From the NCBI GenBank assembly GCA_934098565.1, contig CAKOON010000005.1:1-64000 (forward strand): a stretch of 64,000 nucleotides of DNA. The letters are read 5' to 3'. Below are positions 26,520 through 36,430 of this stretch, piece by piece. The notes under the pieces are model-generated. The model was not told the DNA's origin. It made no database searches and was given only the letters and a program-made list of their open reading frames with translations. Origin of the DNA: an uncultured Bacilli bacterium (lineage in GTDB: Bacteria > Bacillota_I > Bacilli_A > RF39 > UBA660). A program made the position numbers and the translations under genes. The first letter of the stretch is position 1, and the number at the start of each line of letters is the position of its first letter.

Positions 26520-27915
26520 TTTTTTTCATCTCCTTCTTTTTTATAAAATCAACACAGTTTCTTACAAACGTTTTATTTAAAAAGATTAAAACGACGCAAT
26601 AAACTATATCAATAATTATTCTAACTAAGCAATTATCCAAATAATATGTTCCTATAGAAACCAAAAGCAAGCAAAAATATATACATATTTTAAAATATCT
26701 AGTATTCATTTCTACATACTTTTTTATTATATTTTTTCTTATTATACATATAAAAGTTGTGGAAATCAGCGTTGATATTGAAGCTGCTAATATTCCATAT
26801 TTTCTCATTAAGACTAAATTTATAATTATGTTAATTATTGCTGAACAAATCGTTGTAATACCTATTAATTTTGTGTTTTTATACGCAATTAAAATTCCAC
26901 TATAGAATTCTGAAATATTTGAAAATACCATTGCTATTAACAATATCGGAACATAGTAAAATGAATCTAAAAATGAGTCACCTACAAAAATCCGGTATAC
27001 CCATGGCAAAAATAGTAAAATTAGTGTAGCAATAATCAACAATAATTTTATTATTTTTTCAAAGATTTCTGTATAATATTTATTATCTCCCAGTTCAATA
27101 GAAGCTGATTCCTTCCAAGCAATTGAGAAAAAATTATAAACACTCCCCATTGCTTGTGGAAACTTATTTGCTACTGAATAAATCCCATTTAAGCTTGAAG
27201 AACACATATGCGTTAGCATTACTCTATCTGATACATTTATGATACTCCAAGAAATACTATTTGGAACAAGTGGTAGCGAATATTTAAACATATTCCAAAA
27301 CAATTTTCTGTCTATATTCTTTATAGAAAAATATGACTTTATATTTAATTTTATTGCAACAAACATTATTGCAAAAAAGATTCCAAACGAATATGATATA
27401 AATAAACCTGGAACTCCTAATTTTAATATTAGTATGGATATTAGGTTAAATATTACAGTAAGTACATTTGCAATAAAATTCGATATAGAATATTCCTTTA
27501 TTTTTCCCAATCCCCTTGCAATCGCATTAGAAATTGAATATAGAACATTGAAAATTATATATATTATAAAATACCCTTTATATTCAAAATTGATAAAAGA
27601 ACAAAATATAAAATATATTAAGCAAAAACATATTAAATTTAATATGCAAAAAATTAAAGTATTTGAAATAATTTTTGATTTTTTTTCACTATTTCTATAT
27701 TCGATTAAATATCGAAACATTGATTCTTCAAATAGCATTGTAATAAAAGGTGTTAAAAATGTAGCGATTGCAATTAGCGAATCATATGTTCCGTATTCAG
27801 CGGTTGATAAGTGCGATGTATATAATGGCAACATTAAGAACACTATTATTTGGCCGCTGAATTTTCCTACTCCTATTATTATTGTGTTTAATAAAAGCCT
27901 TTTTTTCTTTTCCAT
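26506..27915 (-). CDS. Polysaccharide flippase (Wzx-like)
   Basis: This 469-residue membrane protein with about 12-14 hydrophobic segments belongs to the MATE/oligosaccharide flippase superfamily. It begins LLLNTIIIGVGKFSGQIIVF and has the SRYLF/Y-type loop region FRYLIEYRNS. It would move lipid-linked repeat units outward. ATG follows GAGGAAG. It lies 2 bp downstream of the pyruvyl transferase gene. Confidence 0.9.
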   Translation of the reverse strand: MEKKKRLLLNTIIIGVGKFSGQIIVFLMLPLYTSHLSTAEYGTYDSLIAIATFLTPFITMLFEESMFRYLIEYRNSEKKSKIISNTLIFCILNLICFCLIYFIFCSFINFEYKGYFIIYIIFNVLYSISNAIARGLGKIKEYSISNFIANVLTVIFNLISILILKLGVPGLFISYSFGIFFAIMFVAIKLNIKSYFSIKNIDRKLFWNMFKYSLPLVPNSISWSIINVSDRVMLTHMCSSSLNGIYSVANKFPQAMGSVYNFFSIAWKESASIELGDNKYYTEIFEKIIKLLLIIATLILLFLPWVYRIFVGDSFLDSFYYVPILLIAMVFSNISEFYSGILIAYKNTKLIGITTICSAIINIIINLVLMRKYGILAASISTLISTTFICIIRKNIIKKYVEMNTRYFKICIYFCLLLVSIGTYYLDNCLVRIIIDIVYCVVLIFLNKTFVRNCVDFIKKKEMKKNEQR

Positions 27916-27917
27916 TT

Positions 27918-29021
27918 TTATTCTTCCTCACTTTTATGAAACACTTGTTCTAAAAAATCCTTTGATTTTTTTATTTTAATTTTTAAAATTTTATCAGCAT
28001 TAGCGTAATCAATGTCGCCATCCAATAATTTATCATCTTTTACAATTCTATTAGCTAATCCTATAGAACTAACCATATCAAACATTCTTGAACTTGAATT
28101 ACCATTTTTGCCAAATAAATGGAAATTTTTTTTAAATATAATCGAAAACGATAATCCATGAAATGAGTTAGTAACAACTGAATCAGCATAATATATTAAT
28201 GCAAGAAAGTCCTCCGGAGTCACATTCCAAAAATATTTATCTGTCTTAAGTTTAAAATCCTCAATTAATGTATTAACATTATAAATTTTACATTTAGTTT
28301 TTTGAGCTAATCTTTGGGCATATTCATAAACATTTTTTTGCTGTAAAAATCCATACACAAGAATATATTTTTCCTGTTTTAATTTATTAGCTAATTTACT
28401 ATGATTTAGTAAATCTATCCAATCTTTTTGATTTAGTAAATATACAGGGTCTAATACTTGCACAACATTATTAATTCCTAGCTCTTTTATTATATTAACT
28501 CCAGTTTCTTCCCTTACTGATATATAATCAAAATTACCTAATAATTTTTTATATCTATCTTTTTGTTCATCTGGTAATTTATTTAAAGCAATACTCGCTG
28601 CGTATGATACTTTTTTACTACATGTTTGTTTACTGACAAAACTAAGAAAAAATGCATCGTCATTACCAACTTCGCCTTCAGAACAGTTCCATACTTGATC
28701 GCTACCAGTTATGTAAACTTTTGCAGGTTCGAGCTTATTTTCCAAATCTTTCATATTTCTCATTATTGAAGTTAAACTTACATTGTCTTCTATAAATTTT
28801 CCGAATACCTTTTTTCCTTTTCTAAAATCAGGAAACCTTATTACTGGGCGTATAATTTTTTTAAACATATTTTTGGTTTTTGGCTTATTAAAATAATTTG
28901 GCTGATAATTAATAATTTTTCCTTCTAGTCCACACTCTTTCAAATATTTATATAAACCGTACGTTTGTAACACTGCGCCATAATTGTAGGCGCTATGGCA
29001 CGTTATAGTTAAAAAATCCAT
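27918..29021 (-). CDS. Polysaccharide pyruvyl transferase family protein
   Basis: This 367-residue enzyme begins MDFLTITCHSAYNYGAVLQT, the hallmark start of the CsaB/WcaK-like family. GSDQVWN, SVREETG and TNSFHGLSFS are the conserved family motifs. It adds a pyruvyl ketal or related group to a sugar. The ATG at 29021 follows GGAGGAATA. With the FrhB-like protein and flippase it forms the common three-gene module. Confidence 0.9.
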   Translation of the reverse strand: MDFLTITCHSAYNYGAVLQTYGLYKYLKECGLEGKIINYQPNYFNKPKTKNMFKKIIRPVIRFPDFRKGKKVFGKFIEDNVSLTSIMRNMKDLENKLEPAKVYITGSDQVWNCSEGEVGNDDAFFLSFVSKQTCSKKVSYAASIALNKLPDEQKDRYKKLLGNFDYISVREETGVNIIKELGINNVVQVLDPVYLLNQKDWIDLLNHSKLANKLKQEKYILVYGFLQQKNVYEYAQRLAQKTKCKIYNVNTLIEDFKLKTDKYFWNVTPEDFLALIYYADSVVTNSFHGLSFSIIFKKNFHLFGKNGNSSSRMFDMVSSIGLANRIVKDDKLLDGDIDYANADKILKIKIKKSKDFLEQVFHKSEEE

Positions 29022-29022
29022 A

Positions 29023-30249
29023 TTATTCCTCCACAATCTTTATTAAATTGTTATAATATCTGCAAATATCTAAATCTTCAATTATTTCTAATGATTTATT
29101 TGACATTTTCTTTAATTTTTTTTCATCAATAAGTAATCGGTCAATTTCCGCTGTTAAATTCTTCACAATATTTTCATCACGATTTATAATTATTGAAGAT
29201 CCTTCAACAATGTACTCAGGTATTCCACCAGAATTTGTCGTGATAACAGGTAGCCCACAAGCTTCAGCCTCCTGTATCGTTAAACCAGCTGGTTCATCCC
29301 ACATCGATGGTAATATTGCTAAATCAGAAAGTTTGTATAGTTTATATATTTCGTTATAATTAATATAACCAGTAAATATTATTTTTTCTTTATTTATCGT
29401 TACCAATCTTTCAAGTTCTTGTTCAAAATCACTTTTTACTTTTGTGTTAAAAAAATAACTTCCTACAATTAATAATTTAAAGTCTTTATAGTTCAAATTA
29501 TTAATTGCCATTAATAATTGTTTAATTCCCTTTTCTTCTGTCAATCTACCAACAAAAATAATTATTTTTGAACTTTTATTGATACCATATTTGCTTTTGA
29601 TTTCATCTATTTCATCTTGTGTAATTTCCTTAGTAAATTTTTCATAATCAATTATATTTTTTAAAGTAACAAAACTATTGCCTCTAATTTTATCAGAAAA
29701 TTTCTGTAAATCATTACTCATATAATCACTAACCGAAATAAATCGTTTAGTGTTTTTTATAATATTTAAGCATCCGAAATCCATATTTACTTTGTTATGA
29801 CAATGATAATAATATCTTCCTTTATATTTTATATAATTTTTCTTCCATTTTAAAGTCAAATAAAGTCCAGTACTATTCTCTAAAATAAGCTTTCCAAAAT
29901 CTTTTTTTTTCAATAAAACGGATATTTTTCTATAGTACTCTAATCTTTGAAATATGTAACTATATGCCATAACATTTTTCTTGTGAAATATTTTGGTAGC
30001 TAATAATGAAATTAACTTATCAACTATTTTACTTATTTTATTAACTTTAATATAATAGAAGTTTGAATTTTTAAATTTCTCATTTGCAATTTTTTCAGCA
30101 TTAGAATCAAACGCACAAATTATGTTTAAGTTTACTCTCTTTTCTTTTTCTTGGGCTTTTACTATATTTTCAACTAAATTTTCTACAGCACCGCCTTTTA
30201 CAGCCGGAACAGGAAAAACACTTCCCATTATTAAAGTTATATTATCCAT
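29023..30249 (-). CDS. GT4 family glycosyltransferase
   Basis: This 408-residue GT-B transferase has the N-terminal glycine-rich loop PVPAVKGGAVENLV, the nucleotide-binding core IIIFVGRLTEEKGI, and the C-terminal EAEACGLPVITTNSGG (E-x7-E donor motif region). It is paralogous to the next upstream gene. It adds a sugar to the repeat unit; donor and acceptor are unknown. Confidence 0.9.
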   Translation of the reverse strand: MDNITLIMGSVFPVPAVKGGAVENLVENIVKAQEKEKRVNLNIICAFDSNAEKIANEKFKNSNFYYIKVNKISKIVDKLISLLATKIFHKKNVMAYSYIFQRLEYYRKISVLLKKKDFGKLILENSTGLYLTLKWKKNYIKYKGRYYYHCHNKVNMDFGCLNIIKNTKRFISVSDYMSNDLQKFSDKIRGNSFVTLKNIIDYEKFTKEITQDEIDEIKSKYGINKSSKIIIFVGRLTEEKGIKQLLMAINNLNYKDFKLLIVGSYFFNTKVKSDFEQELERLVTINKEKIIFTGYINYNEIYKLYKLSDLAILPSMWDEPAGLTIQEAEACGLPVITTNSGGIPEYIVEGSSIIINRDENIVKNLTAEIDRLLIDEKKLKKMSNKSLEIIEDLDICRYYNNLIKIVEE

Positions 30250-30253
30250 ATAA

Positions 30254-31477
30254 TTATCCTTCCTTTAAAATATCAATAAAGTTATTATAGTAATTATCTA
30301 AATTTAAATCTTTAGATACTTTTTTAGCAATATTGGACATTTCTCTCAATTCTTTTTCATTATTTAATAAAAAATCAATACTTTTGCTTAATTCTTTTAC
30401 AAGATTTTTATTTCTTTTCACAATAATTGCGGAACCATTAATTGCATATTCTGGTATTCCTCCAGATTCAGTAGTTATAATTGGAAGACCACTAACTAAA
30501 GACTCTATAACTGTTAATGGCGCTGGATCATCCCAAATCGATGGCAATACAGCAATATCGGCGATTGAATAAAATTTATTAATTTCTTCATATTTTATAA
30601 ATCCAGTAAAAATAACTTTATTCGAAATCGTTTCAACAATATTTTCAATTTGCTCTTGGTATTCAGTTTTAGCTTTAAGTTCGTTTAATGCTGATCCTAG
30701 TATTAGTAGTTTGTAATTTTGGCTTTTTACAAGTTTTAAAGATTCTAATAGCTCCTTAACTCCCTTTTCAGGCGCAATTCTGCCAGTAAATAACAATACT
30801 TTTTCATTTTCTCTAATGCTATATTGTTCTCTTAATCTTTTCTTTTCAGCAGGTGACAAATTATTTGAAAATCTATTGGTATCTATACAATTTCTTAAAA
30901 TTTCAAATTTTTCTTTGTTCATATTCGTTAACTCTGAAACACATTTTGCAATATAGTTGCTAACACATATTATTTTTTGAGTGTTTCTTATTATCTCAAT
31001 ACAGCCATATGTTCCGGGAAATTCATTATGACAGTGATAGTAATATCTCCCATTATATTTCAAGTAATTTTTACGCCATTTTAATGCTAAATATTGGGTT
31101 GGATGATTTTCTAGAATTATTTTATCAAAATTGTTTTCTTTTAATATTCTACTGCACTTATTTAAGAAGAATAGTCTTTGAAATATATACCTGTAACTTT
31201 GACTATTTTTCTTTTTTAATATTTTTTTTGCGACTAAAAATGTAATATTATCGATTAATTTTACAATTAGATTTACCTTTATAAAATTAAATTTGGCATT
31301 GCTATATTTCTTAGATTCATTATAAGCTTTATAATCATAAATTGAAATTATGTTAAATTCAACCTTATGTTTTTTTTCGTTTTCTCTTAATAAATTTACA
31401 ATTAAATTCTCAACTGCACCGCCTTTGGTAGCTGGAACAGGTAAAAAGCCAGAAGTTATTACTGCGATTTTCTCCAT
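30254..31477 (-). CDS. GT4 family glycosyltransferase
   Basis: This 407-residue enzyme is a close paralogue of the gene at 29023-30249, with the same opening (PVPATKGGAVENLI), YRYIFQRL segment, YYYHCHNE segment, and donor region LLFTGRIAPEKGV and ESLVSGLPIITTESGG. The pair probably arose by tandem duplication and then took different linkages. ATG follows AAGGAGA. Confidence 0.9.
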   Translation of the reverse strand: MEKIAVITSGFLPVPATKGGAVENLIVNLLRENEKKHKVEFNIISIYDYKAYNESKKYSNAKFNFIKVNLIVKLIDNITFLVAKKILKKKNSQSYRYIFQRLFFLNKCSRILKENNFDKIILENHPTQYLALKWRKNYLKYNGRYYYHCHNEFPGTYGCIEIIRNTQKIICVSNYIAKCVSELTNMNKEKFEILRNCIDTNRFSNNLSPAEKKRLREQYSIRENEKVLLFTGRIAPEKGVKELLESLKLVKSQNYKLLILGSALNELKAKTEYQEQIENIVETISNKVIFTGFIKYEEINKFYSIADIAVLPSIWDDPAPLTVIESLVSGLPIITTESGGIPEYAINGSAIIVKRNKNLVKELSKSIDFLLNNEKELREMSNIAKKVSKDLNLDNYYNNFIDILKEG

Positions 31478-31481
31478 ATTG

Positions 31482-32744
31482 TTATTCTCCTTTTCCTAAA
31501 CACATTGTTTTTTGGTCTATTAAACCTAATGTTAATATTAAAAATATATTTAAAGCAGTTGGTGGAAGCCAAAAAGCCCCCTCAATACATCCCACTACTG
31601 TCCATATGAATATTGACAATTTAACTGCATTTTGTAGCCACTTTTTTTTGGCCATGTATCGCCATACTTTATACAATATACCATAAAATAATATTATACC
31701 TATAACACCTATTTGAACCAATATAGCTAATGGCGTCATTTCATAAGCCAAACCAGCGTTTTCTATAAATCCATTTGAACCAATTATCCAAATAAAAATG
31801 TGTTTATATTCAGAAAAACTATTTAAAACATCATGTAATCCATCAGTCCTTCCGCTCATAGAAATTATACTTGATTTGTCCATTGAACTAAATCTTGCTG
31901 CTATTGAAGGAAAATATTTGAAGGATACACAAACCAAAATTAGACACATTAAAATAATTATGACTTTCCTATATAAACTATTTTTATTTTTTTCACTTTC
32001 TAAAAATATTCCAAATAACATAAATAAAACTATGCCTAACCAGCATGACCTTGATAGCGATAGGAAAACACAAATTACAAATAGTGCTAATGAAAAATAC
32101 ATTAAAAAATTCTTATTTTCTTTTTTAAAAAAATTATATACAATCGGATAAATAATTAATGTATTTACTCCGTATAAATTTCCGTTTTGAAATGTACTAA
32201 TTATCTTAGTACCTATTCCAGAACTATTATTATTATTCTTTTGCAAATACCACTTTGAACCGTAAGTAATATAATCGCTTAAATTAACTGTTAACCCAGG
32301 AATACAAATTTTTTCTATTCCAAAAATATATTGCAATAATGCATAAATACTCGTAAAAAAGAACCCAAAGCAGATTACTTTTATTATTTTTTCTAATTTT
32401 TCTTTTGTATCTATAATATCATACGCAATTATAAATATTAATGGATATACTACTAGCGGAATTATATACCCAATATTATTCGTAAAATTTCCGATGAGCA
32501 TAAATTTAATAAAAGAATATATCATTAGAGCAAAAATCACATAACTGATTTTATTAATTATTATCCGTCCATTCACGGCTTTTTTTAAAATCCAAAATAA
32601 AAAAGTTATTGCGAAAAAAACATTTCCTACTGTTAATGGTATACCAGCTAATTTAACACCTGCTTTTGGAAACCAAATATTAAAAAATACAGTAATTAAC
32701 AATAAATTAAATAAAAATCCATTCTTTACCTTATTTTTTTTCAT
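31482..32744 (-). CDS. O-antigen ligase/polymerase family protein (Wzy-like)
   Basis: This 420-residue integral membrane protein has about 11 hydrophobic segments and a large loop after LSLSRSCWLGIVLF, as in the Wzy/WaaL family. In this locus it is the likely repeat-unit polymerase. It overlaps the upstream transferase gene by 14 bp; the Shine-Dalgarno is weak, suggesting coupled translation. Confidence 0.82.
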   Translation of the reverse strand: MKKNKVKNGFLFNLLLITVFFNIWFPKAGVKLAGIPLTVGNVFFAITFLFWILKKAVNGRIIINKISYVIFALMIYSFIKFMLIGNFTNNIGYIIPLVVYPLIFIIAYDIIDTKEKLEKIIKVICFGFFFTSIYALLQYIFGIEKICIPGLTVNLSDYITYGSKWYLQKNNNNSSGIGTKIISTFQNGNLYGVNTLIIYPIVYNFFKKENKNFLMYFSLALFVICVFLSLSRSCWLGIVLFMLFGIFLESEKNKNSLYRKVIIILMCLILVCVSFKYFPSIAARFSSMDKSSIISMSGRTDGLHDVLNSFSEYKHIFIWIIGSNGFIENAGLAYEMTPLAILVQIGVIGIILFYGILYKVWRYMAKKKWLQNAVKLSIFIWTVVGCIEGAFWLPPTALNIFLILTLGLIDQKTMCLGKGE

Positions 32745-33879
32745 TATTTTTCACATTTCTTTCATTTAAATTTAAATATTTTTGTTCGAATTGTTTAGTC
32801 TCTTCATTAATATCATAATTTGTTATTTCGTTCTTAAACTTTACATTTTTTCTGTCACTTCTCTTTAAAAGTTTTATTATTCCTTTTAACCATATTTCCG
32901 AAGAATTATTCAAATTCATAAAGGTTATTCTATCGGTTATTTTTGCAATTTTAGGTACTTCATCACTAACTACACAAGGAAGCCCAGCAACTTGAGCTTC
33001 TACAACAACCATTCCTAATCCCTCGTACAGAGAAGGAAACAAAAATAAATCCATAGCATTATAATATTCGTTAACGGTATCTTTTTGCCCTAAAAACATC
33101 ACACAATCGTCTAAATCTAAACTATTAACTTTTTCTTTCATTGTCCCCATTAACGGACCTTGCCCTATTAACATCAGAACGGAGTTATTATTATTTTTAT
33201 GATATTCATTAAATATATCAATCAATTGTGTATGATTTTTTTGAGTAACGAATCTCCCGATATGGCCGATAACTACTGTATTATCTGATATTTTTAATTC
33301 TTTTCGTAATTTTTTTCGAATCTTTTCATCATATTTAAATTTATCTAAATCAATGGCATTGTTTAATATATAAACTTTCCCAGTATCAAACGCTTTGTCT
33401 CCAAACATCCAGCGGCCAGCATGTTCTGTACAAGCCATATAACCAGTAGCAACCATCTTAATAAAAGGCCTTAATGTAACTTTTATAATATTCTTTTTCC
33501 ATTCTTTTTTATTAGTTGTACTATGACTATGGGCTATTCTAACTGGTACGCCAGCACATTTTGCGGCAAACAAACTAAATACTGATAAAGTATTAATATG
33601 AGAATGAACTATTTTATAATTACCATCCTTTAATACTTTTTTCAGTTCTTTATGGTATTTAAATACCTTTTGATAAGGTGGTATTAATATTACTTTTCCT
33701 CCTAACTCTTCTATTTCTTTATATGGAATATTAGTAGAGTCATTATCACAAATAAAATCAAATTGAATTTTAGTTCTATCGATATGGTGATAATAGTTCA
33801 TAACTACAGCTTCTACTCCACCACCAAGCCATTTACCTATTATTTGTGCTATTCTTATAGGTTCTTCATTATTTTCCAT
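32731..33879 (-). CDS. GT4 family glycosyltransferase (EpsF-like)
   Basis: This 382-residue transferase begins with RIAQIIGKWLGGGVEAVVMN, typical of EpsF/CapM-like enzymes. HSHINTLSVFSLFAAKCAG, VIGHIGRFVTQKNH and PSLYEGLGMVVVEAQVAGLP are conserved GT4 motifs. It is the first gene of the polysaccharide operon (33879 to 25293), with RBS AAAGGAAG. Confidence 0.9.
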   Translation of the reverse strand: MENNEEPIRIAQIIGKWLGGGVEAVVMNYYHHIDRTKIQFDFICDNDSTNIPYKEIEELGGKVILIPPYQKVFKYHKELKKVLKDGNYKIVHSHINTLSVFSLFAAKCAGVPVRIAHSHSTTNKKEWKKNIIKVTLRPFIKMVATGYMACTEHAGRWMFGDKAFDTGKVYILNNAIDLDKFKYDEKIRKKLRKELKISDNTVVIGHIGRFVTQKNHTQLIDIFNEYHKNNNNSVLMLIGQGPLMGTMKEKVNSLDLDDCVMFLGQKDTVNEYYNAMDLFLFPSLYEGLGMVVVEAQVAGLPCVVSDEVPKIAKITDRITFMNLNNSSEIWLKGIIKLLKRSDRKNVKFKNEITNYDINEETKQFEQKYLNLNERNVKNNEKK

Positions 33880-34000
33880 ACATCTACTTCCTTTACTTAA
33901 AAATATAAAATTAACAATAAACTTAATAAAGCTTTTAATATTATACTAATTATTTAGATAAATTCAAAGCAAAAAATAAATAATTAGTTAAAAATATAAA

Positions 34001-34058
34001 CATTTCTTATAGCTATTAATATATTACCACATATACTAAGTAGTTGCTATAAGAAATG
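34001..34058. repeat. Inverted repeat between operons
   Basis: Arms 34001-34013 and 34046-34058 are perfectly complementary (13 bp) with a 32-nt spacer. On the minus strand a T-rich tract follows, so it may terminate the 34,763-34,077 gene. A mobile-element remnant is possible. Confidence 0.6.
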
Positions 34059-34076
34059 CTTTATAAAAATTTCAAC

Positions 34077-34763
34077 TTACGCAATCCAATATTTATTAGG
34101 TGCTTTTGACTTTATTTCCAAATATTTAATAATTATTTTCCCAGCTTTTATAATTAAATCATAATCTTTCTTATTCAGATAATCCATATTTGAATGCATG
34201 ATATTATTTAAAAGTGGAAGAATATCTATAATCAAATCACAAATCTCTGTTTCTAGTATATTATCATTTTTTAATACATCTACCATTCTTCTAATCGTAA
34301 GATTTCTGGTATTGATATTATTAATTCTACATATTAGTCTTAATTTTTTTTCCATTTCATATTTAATCAACACCAATTTTTGCACTGGATCATCAATATT
34401 TTCAATAGTAACTAAACTTTCAATAATGAATGGATTTTTTTTGCTACCTATTGGTTTAGTTTTATCAATTTCAACGTCATTGGCAACAATTTTTTTCTTA
34501 TCTAACTTTGTTTCTTTTATATCCTTAACTTTGGCATCTATTTCTTTTTTCTGTTCCTCATTAATTAATTCAGCTTTGACGCCAAACCCCTCAAAACTTT
34601 TAATATATTTTGACAGCCAAGGAGTATATGCTATTATAAGTAATACGATAACTCTAGAATTTATTCTTTCTTGAAACCAATTACTAAAAATCATTAATAA
34701 TGCAAGAATAACAAAACTTAATGAAATTATATATCGAGATATATTCCAACTATTCTTTGGCAT
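34077..34763 (-). CDS. Membrane protein with HEPN-like helical C-terminus
   Basis: This 228-residue protein has two membrane helices near the N-terminus (about residues 8-28 and 36-50) and a linker rich in Lys/Asp. Its C-terminal helical domain has LRLICRINN, LLNNIMHSNMDYL and YDLIIKAGKIII, the Asn-x3-His-like layout seen in HEPN/DUF4145-type proteins. It overlaps the DUF4145-like gene by 14 bp, so the two are coupled. The ATG at 34763 follows GGTGAT. Function is unknown. Confidence 0.55.
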   Translation of the reverse strand: MPKNSWNISRYIISLSFVILALLMIFSNWFQERINSRVIVLLIIAYTPWLSKYIKSFEGFGVKAELINEEQKKEIDAKVKDIKETKLDKKKIVANDVEIDKTKPIGSKKNPFIIESLVTIENIDDPVQKLVLIKYEMEKKLRLICRINNINTRNLTIRRMVDVLKNDNILETEICDLIIDILPLLNNIMHSNMDYLNKKDYDLIIKAGKIIIKYLEIKSKAPNKYWIA

Positions 34764-35349
34764 AAGTATCACCATTATATATTTCTGACTGATATGGCAT
34801 TTCATATATTACCGATATTATCATTCCAATAAATCTAATTAACTGTTCTGCTTCTTGCTTATTGAGTACCGTAATTTTATGATTTGCTTCATTGCCTTTA
34901 CTTCTTATTGCATCCACCCAAACCTTACATTTTGCTGGTATATAATTATTATCATTTAAATAATCTACATATTCTACAAACTTTAATCCTTCTTTAGAAC
35001 CGCAATCAACAGCGATATGCATAAGTAATTTTCGACAGCACATACCAACTGATGTATAAGCATTTATTGACATACATTTTCTAGCTTCTTCGTATAAACT
35101 AAAAACGTTTTCATCTTTAAATATTGACTTATCAAAATTTTTACCAAAGGCAACACCTGGCGTTTGCTCAAAATAGTCAAAATAAGTTGGCTTTTTACAC
35201 TTATGGCATATATAAATATATTCTGGTCCTTGGAGTCCACTTGCCGAATCATACATCATATATCCATCATTTGAAGCTATATCACTTCCACAATAGCCAC
35301 ATATATAATTTTTTGTTTTTAGTGTTGCCAAATCAACCCATTTTTTCAT
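34750..35349 (-). CDS. DUF4145-like protein with zinc-ribbon N-terminus
   Basis: This is a 199-residue protein. The N-terminus holds two Cys pairs (CGYC and CHKC) likely to bind zinc. The C-terminal half has the DUF4145 layout: EARKCMSINAYTSVGMCCRK and SKGNEANH (the conserved R/N...H region). DUF4145 domains often accompany restriction or defence genes. It forms a pair with the HEPN-like membrane protein. RBS AGGAGG is strong. Confidence 0.7.
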   Translation of the reverse strand: MKKWVDLATLKTKNYICGYCGSDIASNDGYMMYDSASGLQGPEYIYICHKCKKPTYFDYFEQTPGVAFGKNFDKSIFKDENVFSLYEEARKCMSINAYTSVGMCCRKLLMHIAVDCGSKEGLKFVEYVDYLNDNNYIPAKCKVWVDAIRSKGNEANHKITVLNKQEAEQLIRFIGMIISVIYEMPYQSEIYNGDTYAKE

Positions 35350-35597
35350 TTAATAACCTCCTAATTAAAATGTAATATTTTATTTTCACCCAAACGATGT
35401 TTTATTCTTAATTTTAAACATCTATCCACAAGTTAGAAACCTCGTCAAACCTTTACAAAGGCTATTATAAGCTTTAATAATACGATAGTCAAAGAAAATA
35501 TTGCACTTTTCCATAAAAAGGATATACCCAAGATACTATTTCTATGGTACAATTATTGTGCTTTAAGTTTATTAGTTGTAGTTTGGGGAGTGTTAAT

Positions 35598-36266
35598 ATG
35601 AATAGTGAAGTAACATTAGAAGAGACACAATCTTTGCATATCAAGAAGTATATTTATCTAGGAGTTAAAAGATTATTTGATATAGTATTATCCTTAATAG
35701 GGTGTATATTCTTATTACCGATAGCGCTTATTGTTAAAATATCTTATATCTTAAATAAGGATTATGAATCAATCTTCTTTAGTCAAGATAGAATCGGTAA
35801 GAATGGAAAAACATTTAAATTCTATAAATTTAGAAGTATGGTAGTAGATGCTGATAAAGTATTAGAAGAATTATTAAAAAACGATAAAGAAGCTAAAAAG
35901 GAGTATAAGTTAAACAAAAAGTTAAAGAATGACCCTAGAATTACTAAGATGGGTAAAATTTTAAGAAAAACTTCTTTAGATGAATTACCTCAACTTATAA
36001 ATGTATTAAAAGGAGATATGTCTTTAATAGGTAATAGACCATATTTACCTAGAGAAAAAGAAGATATGGGTATTTATTACGATACTATTCTTAAGACTAA
36101 ACCAGGATTAACTGGATATTGGCAAGTCAATGGTAGAAGTAATACTACTTTTGAAGAAAGATTAAAATTAGAAGAATATTATTCTAATCATGCTAGTCTT
36201 AAGATGGATATTAAAATATTATTTAAAACTGTATATGTAGTCTTATTTCATAAAGGTGCAGAATAG
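35598..36266 (+). CDS. Priming sugar-phosphate transferase (EpsL/WcaJ type)
   Basis: This 222-residue monotopic membrane enzyme starts polysaccharide synthesis by moving a sugar phosphate to undecaprenyl phosphate. Motifs: RLFDIVLSLIGCIFLLP helix, DRIGKNGKTFKFYKFRSM, LRKTSLDELPQLINVLKGDM, GNRPYLP and KPGLTGYWQVNGRS. It is the only gene of the locus on the plus strand. I chose the ATG at 35598 behind GGGGAG rather than 35544. Confidence 0.93.
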   Translation: MNSEVTLEETQSLHIKKYIYLGVKRLFDIVLSLIGCIFLLPIALIVKISYILNKDYESIFFSQDRIGKNGKTFKFYKFRSMVVDADKVLEELLKNDKEAKKEYKLNKKLKNDPRITKMGKILRKTSLDELPQLINVLKGDMSLIGNRPYLPREKEDMGIYYDTILKTKPGLTGYWQVNGRSNTTFEERLKLEEYYSNHASLKMDIKILFKTVYVVLFHKGAE

Positions 36267-36304
36267 AAAATAGCGTAAAGTTAATTGAACTTTACGCTAT
36301 TTTC
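36266..36304. terminator. Bidirectional terminator
   Basis: A 17-bp perfect stem (36266-36282 with 36288-36304) with A-rich and T-rich ends starts at the stop codon of the sugar transferase. It also faces the end of the convergent PIN-like gene. Confidence 0.85.
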
Positions 36305-36430
36305 TGCTTAAATATTATATCAGATTTTTTTCGCTGATAAATTTTGCCACGTTTTATTTCTAATAAATAATTTAAAATAAGTTCTGAATGCTCCTATCTT
36401 CATATAATAATTAGCAGGATGTTATTCAAG

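Noticed and set aside
27239..27979. 246-residue plus-strand ORF
   Set aside because: It lies opposite the flippase gene, which has full family motifs and start signals.
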